Source: Macrostomum hystrix
Lineage: Eukaryota > Platyhelminthes > Macrostomidae
Assembly: GCA_950097015.1 (NCBI GenBank)
Contig: CATNEN010000039.1
Coordinates: forward strand, 19,523,501 to 19,587,500
DNA: 64,000 bases
Direction: 5' to 3'
The notes under the pieces are model-generated. The model saw only the letters and a program-made list of their open reading frames with translations, was not told where the DNA came from and searched no databases. This document shows positions 41,635 through 55,100 of this stretch, one piece after another (position 1 is the first letter of the stretch; every line of letters begins with the position of its first letter). A program made the position numbers and the translations under genes.

Positions 41635-42745
41635 GAGACAGGGGAGATATGAGACAGGGGAGAGATAAGGCAGAGGAGAGATGAGACAGGGGAGAGATGA
41701 GACAGGGGAGAGATAAGACAGGGGAGAGATGAGACAGGGAAGAGATGAGACGGGAGATATGAGACAGGAGAGAAATGAGACGGGAGATATGAGACAGGGA
41801 AGAGATGAGACGGGATTTATGAGACAGGAGAGATATGAGACAGGGGAGATATGAGACAGGGGAGAGATGAGACAGGAGAGATATGAGACAGGGGAGAGAT
41901 GAGACAGGGAAGAGATGAGACGGGAGATATGAGACAGGAGAGAAATGAGACGGGAGATATGAGACAGGGAAGAGATGAGACAGGGAAGAGATGAGACAGG
42001 GGAGATATGAGACAGGAGAGATATGAGACAGGGGAGAGATGAGACAGGGAAGAGATGAGACAGGGGATATATGAGACAGGGAAGAGATAAGGTAGTGGAG
42101 AGATGAGACAGGGAAGAGATGAGACAGGAGAGATATGAGACAGGGGAGAGATGAGACAGGGAAGAGATGAGACAGGGGAGATATGAGACAGGGAAGAGAT
42201 GAGACAGGGGATATATGAGACAGGGGTGAGATGAGACAGGGGAGATATGAGACAGGGGTGAGATGAGACAGGGGAGAGATAAGGTAGTGGAGAGATGAGA
42301 CAGGGAAGAGATGAGACAGGAGAGATATGAGACAGGGGAGAGATAAGACAGGGGTGAGATGAGACAGGGGAGATATGAGACAGGGGTGAGATGAGACAGG
42401 GGAGATATGAGACAGGGGTGAGATGAGACAGGGAAGAGATGAGACAGGGAAGAGATGAGACAGGGGAGATATGAGACAGGAGAGATATGAGACAGGGGAG
42501 AGATGAGACAGGGGAGATATGAGACAGGGGATATATGAGACAGGAAGAGATAAGGTAGTGGAGAGATGAGACAGGGAAGAGATGAGACAGGGGTGAGATG
42601 AGACAGGGGAGATATGAGACAGGGGTGAGATGAGACAGGGGAGATATGAGACAGGGGTGAGATGAGACAGGGGAGATATGAGACAGGGGTGAGATGAGAC
42701 AGGGGAGATATGAGACAGGGTGAGATGAGACAGGGGAGATAAGGT
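41635..42745. repeat. 15-16 bp GAGACAGGGGAGATAT minisatellite
   Basis: About 70 units of GAGACAGGGGAGATAT and its variants (AGAGAT, AAGAGAT, TGAGAT, and TAAGGTAGTGGAGAGAT at intervals). Purine-rich on the plus strand. The long minus-strand open frame across it is repeat-derived. Confidence 0.97.
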
Positions 42746-42749
42746 AAAT

Positions 42750-43325
42750 GATGCAACGCTAATTAGGGTCCAATAAATTTATTCGTATGGGGCAAAGAAT
42801 TGTACGACGGAGAGAGCACAAACTATATTTTATTATTATGCTTCAAGCAAAAAAAACAATTTTTGGTTGTTTAACTTTTGCTTAAAGAGAGAAACACAGC
42901 AATAAGCAATTATAAAACAACAAATCGATACTACCGAAAACTGAAGCAGAGATTAACAGCAAAATAACATTTAGTTAACAGAATTTCCTAAAAACTTTGG
43001 CGAAGCTAACAGAAAATAGAAGCCACAGTCGCATTGCTTTGCTATTCAATTACATTAGTTTCAAAAGCCTATTTGGCAACATAAGCATATACAGACTATA
43101 TAGAAAACGACAACAAACTTAAATTAGCCAAAGCATGTTTTGTTCTGATATGTTGCAAGTAGATTCTGAAATCAAACAGAGGGTGACACAAAATGCACTG
43201 ATCATATAAACTGCACTAGTTTTCAGTAATCATTTATAAAAGCAATTGATTTGACACAAAAACCAAATATAAAATAAACTCACTTGCTTAAAATACTGAT
43301 TTAGGAAGTTAACAATTTTAAACAG
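42750..43325. other. spacer between arrays, no gene seen
   Basis: About 575 bp of AT-rich unique sequence; no coding block or transposon ends seen. Confidence 0.5.
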
Positions 43326-43327
43326 AA

Positions 43328-44715
43328 ACAATTCGAGAATTCGAGAATTCGATTTCCCCTGAAGGGATTCGAGAATTCAGGGCAATTGAGAATTCAGGGG
43401 ATTTGAGAATTTAGAGGATTTAAGAATTTAGAGGATTTGAGAATTTAGAGGATCTGAGAATTCAGAGGATTTGAGAATTCAGGGGAATTGAGAATTCAGG
43501 GGAATTGAGAATTCAGGGGAATTGAGAATTCAGGGGATCTGAGAATTCAGGGGAATTGAGAATTCAGGGGAATTGAGAATTTAGAGGATTTGAGAATTCA
43601 GAGGATTTGAGAATTCAGGGGAATTGAGAATTCAGGGGATTTGAGAATTCAGGGGATTTGAGAATTTAGGGGAATTGAGAATTTAGAGGATTTGAGAATT
43701 CAGGGGATTTGAGAATTCATGGGAATTGAGAATTTAGAGGATTTGAGAATTCAGGGGATTTGAGAATTCATGGGAATTGAGAATTCAGGTGATTTGAGAA
43801 TTTAGAGGTTTTGAGAATTCAGGGGATTTGAGAATTCATGGGAATTGAGAATTCAGGTGATTTGAGAATTTAGAGGATTTGAGAATTCAGAGGATTTGAG
43901 AATTCAGGGGAATTGAGAATTCAGGGGATTTGAGAATTCAGAGGATTTGAGAATTCAGGGGAATTGAGAATTCAGGGGATTTGAGAATTCAGGGGATTTG
44001 AGAATTTAGGGGATTTGAGAATTCAGGGAAATTGAGAATTCATGGGAATTGAGAATTCAGGGGATTTGAGAATTCAGGGGAATTGAGAATTCAGGGGATT
44101 TGAGAATTCAGGGGATTTGAGGATTCAGCGGATTTGAGAATTTAGAGGATTTGAGAATTCAGGGGATTTGAGAATTCAGGTGATTTGAGAATTTAGAGGA
44201 TTTGAGAATTCAGAGGATTTGAGAATTCAGGGGAATTGAGAATTCAGGGGATTTGAGAATTCAGGGGATTTGAGAATTCAGGGGATTTGAGAATTCAGGG
44301 GATTTGAGAATTCAGGGAAATTGAGGATTCAGGGGATTTGAGAATTTAGAGGATTTGAGAATTTAGAGGATTTGAGAATTCAGGGGATTTGAGAATTCAT
44401 GGGAATTGAGAATTCAGGGGATTTGAGAATTCAGAGGATTTGAGAATTCATGGGAATTGAGAATTCAGGGGATTTGAGAATTCAGGGGAATTGAGAATTC
44501 AGGGGATTTGAGAATTCAGGGGATTTGAGAATTCAGGGGAATTGAGAATTCAGGGGATTTGAGAATTCATGGGAATTGAGAATTCAGGGGAATTGAGAAT
44601 TCAGGGGAATTGAGAATTCAGGGGATTTGAGAATTCAGGGGATTTGAGGATTCAGCGGATTTGAGAATTCAGAGGATTTGAGAATTTAGAGGATTCGAGA
44701 ATTAAGGGGATCTAA
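43328..44715. repeat. 17-bp GAGAATTCAGGGGATTT minisatellite
   Basis: About 80 units. Each unit carries an EcoRI-type GAATTC palindrome unless it reads GAATTTAG. Variants are GGGGAATT, GAGGATTT, CATGGGAATT and AGGTGATTT. Both ends decay into AT-rich sequence. Confidence 0.97.
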
Positions 44716-44744
44716 GAATTTATTCGGATGATTAGAGAATTCTT

Positions 44745-45575
44745 AGATTCTAATAATTAATAGGAAAAGAGAATTGTGTTTCAAGTATTGGGAACTAACA
44801 AATGTATTTACAACTTTAGTTTGCAAAAGAATATCAGGCAAAATTCTACGATGCTACATATTATATAGTCAAAAAGACAGACTTAATGATTGTGCTGATA
44901 ATTGGAAAAAAATTGTAAACAAATCGATTTTGCACTGACGATAAACTCATTTGCGATTGACAGAAGGAAAAACTTTGAATTAGCGAATACACATATTTTT
45001 GTGACTAGATATTACAGGTGCGTAATTACACAGAAAATATGTATCACAGAAAATGACTTCAAAGTATACACAAAAAATTACAGTAATGTTACAAACTTCT
45101 ATTAAAAGTCAATGATTGACAAAGAATCATTTTAGCATGCTGCTAAACCCTGTAAAAAATTCGGCTGCTTCTTCGGCGGGTTTTTTGTGCAAAATAGGAG
45201 TGGAATCTACCAAAATCCCCCCTATCTCGCAAGAGTTAAAGAAACCACACAGGAAGCAGCCGATGTAACCGTAAATTGTGCGGAAACCACCGAAGAATCA
45301 CCCGAACCAGTGGCCCATGGGACAACCAGAGAATTATTTACGGGCGATTCCTCGGCGGTTTCTGAGCACGGAATCTTCCGAACTGGAGGATTCTTTACGT
45401 GATTCCATTTTGCCACCAAGAAGCACCGAGAAAACGCCCAGTTGGGTAGATTCTAAGCATGGAATTCTAAGCATTCTAAGCACCCAAAGAAACATCCCTA
45501 TTTTTTAGCGGGAAACAGAATTTTTTGTCGTTAGATTCCATTTGTTCTTGTTAAGTTTGTCTGAAAAACGTATTC
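44745..45575. other. no gene seen
   Basis: AT-rich sequence, then a mixed-composition stretch (45160-45510) with repeated words such as GAAACCAC and GGAATCTA. Short open frames lack splice or family support. Confidence 0.4.
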
Positions 45576-45578
45576 GTA

Positions 45579-45984
45579 GAAAGATCACGGGGGTATGTCA
45601 AAAATCTCTTGAAATATTCAAACAATCTAACTAACATTTTCTGCTCTGTCCTAATAAAAAAAAACTTCCAGAATGACAAAACATCGGCATCGTCAAGATA
45701 TTCAATGATTTTTCGTCGGCCTGACTGGTGACAAAAACCACAAATATAGGCATATTTTTCTGCTCACAAAATTGGATCATGCAACCATGTCGGATATCAT
45801 TACTGACTAGTTTGGATTGATGAAATTGTTAATTTTTCTAACTAATATGGATTCTCTATAGAGATGTTTATGCAGAGGAATGTTAAAATTTTGATTCAGG
45901 TGGGTGACTCGCGAAAATTAGTCATTCGGTTTAGAATCTATCGTGTAGTCGGCAGTGGGTATTTGAATACCCCCGTGATCTTTC
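45579..45984. mobile_element. possible TIR element (18-bp perfect inverted repeats)
   Basis: GAAAGATCACGGGGGTAT at 45579-45596 and its exact reverse complement at 45967-45984 bound a 406-bp segment. The interior includes the dispersed repeat shared with 37175-37300. I could not find a target-site duplication, so transposon status is inferred from the ends alone. Confidence 0.55.
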
Positions 45985-46114
45985 ACCAGGGAGAAAAATA
46001 GCAAGGTTTTTAACTGTTAATAGTCATAAAAATAACTTTATAGCCATATCACGCTACTGACAAGTAGGCGGCGATATTTTTCCAGGATGGGAAAAAATAC
46101 ACATTGGATCGCAA

Positions 46115-49100
46115 TCAATCGCTAACAGAGTCGGCGCGATCGCGCGCACAGCCGCTCTTGACGCCGCCCTCGGCGATGGCGGCGTTGGCCGCCTTTGGAG
46201 GCCAGCTGGCTTGACCAGGTGGCGCGGCCAGGTTAGCCATATTCTCTTGGCAGCGCTGACGGTGGATTTTGAAATTCGTGCAGCTGCGACTGCTCAAACG
46301 GACCACTCGGTGACAGTAGGTGCAGCGGGTGCTGTACGGCGCCTGGTCCTCTAGCAACTCGCCGCCAAGCTCGGCTAGTCGAAGGCCGAGCGGCTGCATC
46401 GACGGCCGGCCGATGGAGCCACCGCCGCCAGCCGTTGAGATTGCACTAAACGAGGAAACCGTCGGAGCTGTTGAAGTTCGCGGAGCAGTTAGGAAGCTTA
46501 ACGACGAGGCTGACAACGGCTGTGGTGACGGCTGACGCCGCTGTTGCCGCGGCGGCGATGACATTGACAACAGAGATGACGCCGGTTGATCGAATACGGC
46601 CTCGTCATCCTCGCGGTCAGCTTCACGGCTAACGACATTGCTGGAATCGGCTGACAAAGAATAATTCGGCGACTGCTGCATTCGCTGATCAGGCGACTCT
46701 TGTTCTAGTAGTTCCAGCTTCACCCGCTTCGACAGCGGAGCAGCTGACGGTGCGGGCTGCGATCGACATGGAGGGATATTGGTGAAATAGTTTACTTTAG
46801 CACTATAATAATCTAAAACGTTTGTTGTCTTTAGTTAAGTTACGAATTTTTATAACCTTACGGACATAAAGGATATGACATGTCGTAATTATGTCCAATA
46901 ATTGCTGTTCTTTTTCCTGAATCAACAGACTGTTAGTGTTTCATCTCTTTACTGAATTAACAGATTGTAAGTGTTTCATCTCTTTACTGAATCAACAGAC
47001 TGTAAGTGTTTCATCTCTTTACTGAATCAACAGACTGTAAGTGTTTCATCTCTTTACTGAATCAACAGACTGTAAGTGTTTCATCTCTTTACTGAATCAA
47101 CAGACTGTAAGTGTTTCATCTCTTTACTGAATCAACAGACTGTAAGTGTTTCATGTCTTTACTGAATCAACAGACTGTAAGTGTTTCATGTCTTTACTGA
47201 ATCAACAGACTGTAAGTGTTTCATCTCTTTACTGAATCAACAGACTGTAAGTGTTTCATCTCTTTAATGAATCAACAGACTGTAAGTGTTTCATCTCTTT
47301 ACTGAATCAACAGACTGTTAGTGTTTCATCTCTTTACTGAATCAACAGACTGTAAGTGTTTCATCTCTTTACTGAATTAACAGACTGTAAGTGTTTCATC
47401 TCTTTACTGAATCAACAGACTGTAAGTGTTTCATCTCTTTACTGAATCAACAGACTGTAAGTGTTTCATCTCTTTACTGAATCAACAGACTTTAAGTGTT
47501 TCATCTCTTTACTGAATCAACAGACTGTAAGTGTTTCATCTCTTTACTGAATTAACAGACTGTAAGTGTTTCATCTCTTTACTGAATCAACAGACTGTAA
47601 GTGTATTATCTCTTTACTGAATCAACAGACTGTAAGTGTTTCATCTCTTTACTGAATTAACAGACTGTAAGTGTTTCATCTCTTTACTGAATCAATAGAC
47701 TGTAAGTGTTTCATCTCTTTACTGAATCAACAGACTGTAAGTGTTTCATCTCTTTACTGAATCAACAGACTGTAAGTGTTTCATCTCTTTACTGAATCAA
47801 AAGAATGTAAAAGTGTTTTCTCTTTCCTAAATTATCAGACTGAAAGTGATTCGTTTTTTTCGCACACAGGTGTGTACATATGCCCTGACTTTCTCATCGT
47901 CAGGCAGTGTACACTCTCAGTGTGCCTTGGAGGTTGTGCCTTGGTGCCCTCAAGGGCGTAAATTGGACAACCCCTAAGCTTTCTCTCCGTGACTGCTCCC
48001 TAAATGAATGTGGCCTCGACGCGGAATTGAGCTTAAGGACCTTGGTGCGAGATGCAAACGTGCTAGACAGCTCTGCCACTCAGCCTCCATCCACATGCTG
48101 TAAGTGTTTCGTTCTTTCCTGTATCAGAGGACTGAAGGTGTTTGGCCTATTTCGTGTCACAACAGGCTGTAAGTTGTCCTAATAGACAGAAGTATTCCAT
48201 AGCTTCCGTGTCGCAGTATACTGCTAGATAATTACTCTCTCGATTGCTTCAAGGAAATGTTATTTCAGTAGCTATAAACAGCGATTGGCCAAATCAGAAA
48301 AACGACCAGCCAAATTTCATCTTTCGCATTCTTCGCACAAAAATACAGACATCAAAAGCGAAAGGGTCGAATAAAATAAATTTTCTGAAAAGTGATTTGG
48401 AGATTTCCAGAAACACCTGCTGTTGCCCGGGAATAAATCACTGCAGACTGGAATCAGTTCTTGAATTAGGAAATAAAATTACCTGATTTTAAGCGATAAG
48501 CGGTTTTATGCGGCTTAAAAAGCATGTTCGCTAAACCATGTATTTAGATTAAGTAAATGTTATAATCCACTGAATAGGCTATTTATATGACATTCTGAGA
48601 ATCGTATTCTGATAAGACGGTCATAATCTGATAATATCTTTGCAATCCGATGAGATGGTCATAATCCGATGAGATGGTCATAATCCAATGAGATGGTCAT
48701 AATCTGATGAGATGGTCATAATCTGATGAGAAGGTCATAATCTGATGAGAAGGTCATAATCTGATGAGATGTTCATAATCTGATGAGATCTTAATAATAT
48801 GATGAGATGTTTCATAATCTAATGATATGTTCATTACTCATACTCTGATGATATGTTTCTAACTCATAATCTGATGAGGCGGTCAGAATCTCATGATATG
48901 TTCATAATCTCATGATATGTTCATAATCTCATGATATGTTCATTATCTGATGATATGTTTTTATCTGATGATATGTTTTTATCTAATGATATGTTCATTA
49001 TCTAATGATATGTTCATTTTCTAATGATATGTTCATTATCTAATGATATGTTCATTTTCTAATGATATGTTCATTATCTAATGATATGTTCATAATCTGA

Positions 49101-52100
49101 TGATATGTTCATAATCTGATGATATGTTCATAATCTGATGATATGTTCATAATCTGATGATATGTTTTTATCTGATGATATGTTTTTATCTAATGATGTT
49201 TTTATCTAATGATATGTTCATTATCTAATGATATGTTCATTATCTGATGATATGTTCATAATCTGATGATATGTTTTATCTAATGATATGTTCATTATCT
49301 AATGATATGTTCATAATCTGACGAGGCGGTCATAATCCGATGAGATGTTCATAATCTAATGAGATGCACATAATCTGATGAGATGTTCATAATCTGATGA
49401 GATGTTCATAATCTGATGATATGTTCATAATCTGATGATATGTTTTTATCTAATGATATGTTTTTATCTAATGATATGTTCATTATCTAATGATATGTTC
49501 ATTTTCTAATGATATGTTCATTATCTAATGATATGTTCATTTTCTAATGATATGTTCATTATCTAATGATATGTTCATAATCTGATGATATGTTCATAAT
49601 CTGATGATATGTTCATAATCTGATGATATGTTCATAATCTGATGATATGTTTTTATCTGATGATATGTTTTTATCTAATGATATGTTTTTATCTAATGAT
49701 ATGTTCATTATCTAATGATATGTTCATTATCTGATGATATGTTCATAATCTGATGATATGTTTTATCTAATGATATGTTCATTATCTAATGATATGTTCA
49801 TAATCTGACGAGGCGGTCATAATCCGATGAGATGTTCATAATCTGATGAGATGTTCATAATCTGATGAGATGTACATAATCTGATGAGATGTTCATAATC
49901 TGATGAGATGTACATAATCTGATGAGATGTTCATAATCTGATGATATGTTCATAATCTGATGATATGTTCATAATCTGATGATATGTTTATTATCTAATG
50001 ATATGTTTATTATCTAATGATATGTTCATAATCTGATGATATGTTTATTATCTAATGATATGTTTATTATCTAATGATATGTTTATTATCTAACGATATG
50101 TTCATAATCTGATGATATGTTCATAATCTGATGATATGTTTATTATCTAATGATATGTTCATTATCTAATGATATGTTCATTATCTAATGATATGTTCAT
50201 AATCTGACGAGGCGGTCATAATCCGATGAGATGTTCATAATCTGATGAGATGTTCATAATCTGATGAGATGTACATAATCTGATGAGATGTTCATAATCT
50301 AATGAGATGCACATAATCTGATGAGATGTTCATAATCTGATGAGATGTTCATAATCTGATGATATGTTCATAATCTGATGATATGTTTTTATCTGATGAT
50401 ATGTTTTTATCTAATGATATGTTTTTATCTAATGATATGTTCATTATCTAATGATATGTTCATTATCTGATGATATGTTCATAATCTGATGATATGTTTT
50501 ATCTAATGATATGTTCATTATCTGATGATATGTTCATAATCTGATGATATGTTTTATCTAATGATATGTTCATTATCTAATGATATTTTCATAATCTGAC
50601 GAGGCGGTCATAATCCGATGAGATGTTCATAATCCGATGAGATGTTCATAATCTGATGAGATGTTCATAATCTGATGAGATGTACATAATCTGATGAGAT
50701 GTTCATAATCTGATGAGATGTTCATAATCTGATGAGATGTTCATAATCTGATGAGATGTACATAATCTGATGAGATGTTCATAATCTGATGATATGTACA
50801 TAATCTGATGAGATGTTCATAATCTGATGAGATGTTCATAATCTGATGAGATGTTCATAATCTGATGAGATGTTCATAATCTGATGAGATGTTCATAATC
50901 TGATGATATGTACATAATCTGATGAGATGTTCATAATCTGATGAGATGTTCATAATCTGATGAGATGTTCATAATCTGATGAGATGTTCATAATCTGATG
51001 AGATGTTCATAATCTGATGAGATGTTCATAATCTGATGAGATGTTCATAATCTGATGATATGTACATAATCTGATGAGATGTTCATAATCTGATGATATG
51101 TACATAATCTGATGAGATGTTCATAATCTAACGAAACTGTCATAGCTCGAATGCAGTAACCGTTACAACGTTGCGGTTAAAAACTGCGGCATACAGTTGA
51201 GTTCATTGCAAGTAACTTTGGCGAACAAGTTTTCTCGAAAAATGCCAACCCGGCTGAGGCCGATTGTTATGAACTCTCTTTTTTTAATGGCTAGCTAAAT
51301 GTGTGTTTACACAATGTCACATCTGGCTAAAACTGAATATACCTCAGCAAAAATTTCGCTTTTTAGATGTTCGCCAATTTTAATTGCGGAAGCAAAGAAA
51401 TGGATCGGATGCAATCATGTAGGCGTTAATTACACCTGCATTTAAAGAGCCGCGGAAATAGGCAACGGTGATTTCATTCGCCCTTGAAATCTCTCTTGCA
51501 AAGGGCGAGAAATACACGTCAGAGGAACAATGAAGGTTGCAAGATAGCAGAGAACAGAACAGATCACTGCTTCTCTAGGACAGGCAGTTCGGTATACACT
51601 TTGCTATCTATCGCTCACTAATCCCGTCTGATGGAGATAGCTACAGCAGCAAATCCCCTCCAAAGTTGTAAAGAGGGGAGAATGAAGATCACAAGAGCTT
51701 CACTCACTGATCCCTTTCAATCCCAAGAGCTTCACTCACTGATCCCTTTCAATCCCAAGAGCTTCACTCACTAATCCCTTTCAATCCCAAGAGCTTCACT
51801 CACTAATCCCTTTCAATCTCAAGAGCTTCACTCACTGATCCCTTTCAATCCCAAGAGCTTCACTCACTGATCCCTTTCAATCCCAAGAGCTTCACTCACT
51901 AATCTCTTCCAATCTCAAGAGCTTCACTCACTAATCTCTTCCAATCTCAAGAGCTTCACTCACTAATCCCTTTCAATCTCAAGAGCTTCACTCACTGATC
52001 CCTTTCAATCCCAAGAGCTTCACTCACTGATCCCTTTCAATCCCAAGAGCTTCACTCACTGATCCCTTTCAATCCCAAGAGCTTCACTCACTGATCCCTT

Positions 52101-55100
52101 CCAATCTCAAGAGCTTCACTCACTAATCTCTTCCAATCTCAAGAGCTTCACTCACTAATCCCTTTCAATCTCAAGAGCTTCACTCACTGATCCCTTTCAA
52201 TCCCAAGAGCTTCACTCACTGATCCCTTTCAATCCCAAGAGCTTCACTCACTAATCTCTTCCAATCTCAAGAGCTTCACTCACTAATCCCTTTCAATCTC
52301 AAGAGCTTCACTCACTGATCCCTTTCAATCCCAAGAGCTTCACTCACTGATCCCTTTCAATCCCAAGAGCTTCACTCACTAATCTCTTCCAATCCCAAGA
52401 GCTTCACTCACTGATCCCTTTCAATCCCAAGAGCTTCACTCACTAATCTCTTCCAATCTCAAGAGCTTCACTCACTGATCCCTTTCAATCCCAAGAGCTT
52501 CACTCACTGATCCCTTTCAATCCCAAGAGCTTCACTCACTGATCCCTTCCAATCTCAAGAGCTTCACTCACTAATCTCTTCCAATCTCAAGAGCTTCACT
52601 CACTAATCCCTTCCAATCTCAAGAGCTTCAGTCACTGATCCCTTTCAATCCCAAGAGCTTCACTCACTGATCCCTTCCAATCTCAAGAGCTTCACTCACA
52701 AATCTCATCCAATCCCAAGAGCTTCACTCACTAATCCCTTCCAATCTCAAGAGCTTCACTCACTAATCCCTTCCAATCTCAAGAGCTTCACTCACTAATC
52801 TCTTCCAATCTCAAGAGCTTCACTCACTAATCCCTTCCAATCTCAAGAGCTTCAGTCACTGATCCCTTTCAATCCCAAGAGCTTCACTCACTGATCCCTT
52901 TCAATCCCAAGAGCTTCACTCACTGATCCCTTTCAATCCCAAGAGCTTCACTCACTGATCCCTTCCAATCCCAAGAGCTTCACTCACTGATCCCTTTCAA
53001 TCCCAAGAGCTTCGCTCACTAATCCCTTTCAATCCCAATACCTTCACTCACTAATCCCTTCCAATCCCAAGAGCTTCACTCACTAATCCCTTCCAATCCC
53101 AAGAGCTTCACTCACTAATCCCTTCCAATCTCAAGAGCTTCACACACTAATCCCTTCCAATCCCAAGAGCTTCAGTCACTAATCCCTTCCAATCCCAAGA
53201 GCTTCACACACTAATCCCTTCCAATCCCAAGAGCTTCACACACTAATCCCTTCCAATCCCAAGAGCTTCACTCACTAATCACTTCCAATCTCAAGAGCTT
53301 CACTCACTAATCCCTTCCAATCTCAAGAGCTTCACTCACTAATCCCTTCCAATCCCAAGAGCTTCACTCACTGATCCCTTTCAATCCCAACAGCTTTACT
53401 CTGAATTCCATAAAATCCCAAAATCATCACTTACTAATTCTTTCCAATCCCAAGAGCTTCACTCACTGATCCCTTTCAATCCCAAGAGCTTCACTGAGTA
53501 ATTCCTTCCAATCCCAAGAGCTTCGCTCACTAATCCCTTTCAATCCCAATACCTTCACTCACTAATCCCTTCCAATCCCAAGAGCTTCACTCACTAATCC
53601 CTTCCAATCCCAAGAGCTTCACTCACTAATCCCTTCCAATCCCAAGAGCTTCACTCACTAATCCCTTCCAATCCCAAGAGCTTCACTCACTAATCTCTTC
53701 CAATCTCAAGAGCTTCACTCACTAATCCCTTCCAATCCCAAGAGCTTCACTCACTAATCCCTTCCAATCCCAAGAGCTTCACTCACTAATCCCTTCCAAT
53801 CCCAAGAGCTTCACTCACTAATCTCTTCCAATCCCAAGAGCTTCGCTCACTAATCCCTTCCAATCCCAAGAGCTTCACTCACTAATCTCTTCCAATCTCA
53901 AGAGCTTCACACACTAATCCCTTCCAATCCCAAGAGCTTCACACACTAATCCCTTCCAATCTCAAGAGCTTCACACACTAATCCCTTCGAATCCCAAGAG
54001 CTTCACTCACTGATCCCTTTCAATCCCAAGAGCTTTACTCTGAATTCCATAAAATCCCAAAATCATCACTCACTAATTCCTTCCAAGCTCAAGAGCTTCA
54101 CTCACTAATCCCTTTCAATCCCAAGAGCTTCACTGAGTAATCCCTTTCAATCCCAAGAGCTTCACTGAGTAATCCCTTTCAATCCCAAGAGCTTCACTGA
54201 GTAATCCCTTCCAATCCCAAGAGCTTCACACACTAATCCCTTCCAATCCCAAGAGCTTCGCTCACTAATCCCTTCCAATCCCAATACCTTCACTCACTAA
54301 TCCCTTCCAATCCCAAGAGCTTCACTCACTAATCCCTTCCAATCCCAATACCTTCACTCACTAATCCCTTCCAATCTCAAGAGCTTCACTCACTAATCCC
54401 TTCCAATCCCAAGAGCTTCACTCACTAATCCCTTCCAATCCCAAGAGCTTCACTCACTAATCCCTTCCAATCTCAAGAGCTTCACTCACTAATCCCTTCC
54501 AATCCCAATAGCTTCACTCACTAATCCCTTCCAATCCCAATAGCTTCACTCACTAATCCCTTCCAATCCCAATAGCTTCACTCACTAATCCCTTCCAATC
54601 CCAATAGCTTCACTCACTAATCCCTTCCAATCCCAATAGCTTCACTCACTAATCCCTTCTAATCTCAAGAGCTTCACTCACTAATCCCTTCCAATCTCAA
54701 GAGCTTCACTCACTAATCCCTTCCAATCCCAATAGCTTCACTCACTAATCCCTTCCAATCCCAATAGCTTCACTCACTAATCCCTTCCAATCCCAATAGC
54801 TTCACTCACTAATCCCTTCCAATCCCAATAGCTTCACTCACTAATCCCTTCCAATCCCAATAGCTTCACTCACTAATCTCTTCCAATCTCAAGAGCTTCA
54901 CACACTAATCCCTTCCAATCTCAAGAGCTTCAGTCACTAATCCCTTCCAATCCCAAGAGCTTCACACACTAATCCCTTCCAATCCCAAGAGCTTCACTCA
55001 CTAATCACTTCCAATCTCAAGAGCTTCACTCACTAATCCCTTCCAATACTCCGAGCTTCACTAATCCCTCTGATCCTCACAGCTCCAGTAGCGAATTATC

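Noticed and set aside
41533-42756. A 407-residue minus-strand Ser/Leu/Pro/Ile repeat frame
   Set aside because: Read-through of the GAGACAGG array; repeat units change phase without selection for a protein.
48590-51130. CTGATGAG in every unit, as in hammerhead ribozymes
   Set aside because: The matching GAAA core and the three stems are absent from the 19-bp unit, so no ribozyme can form.
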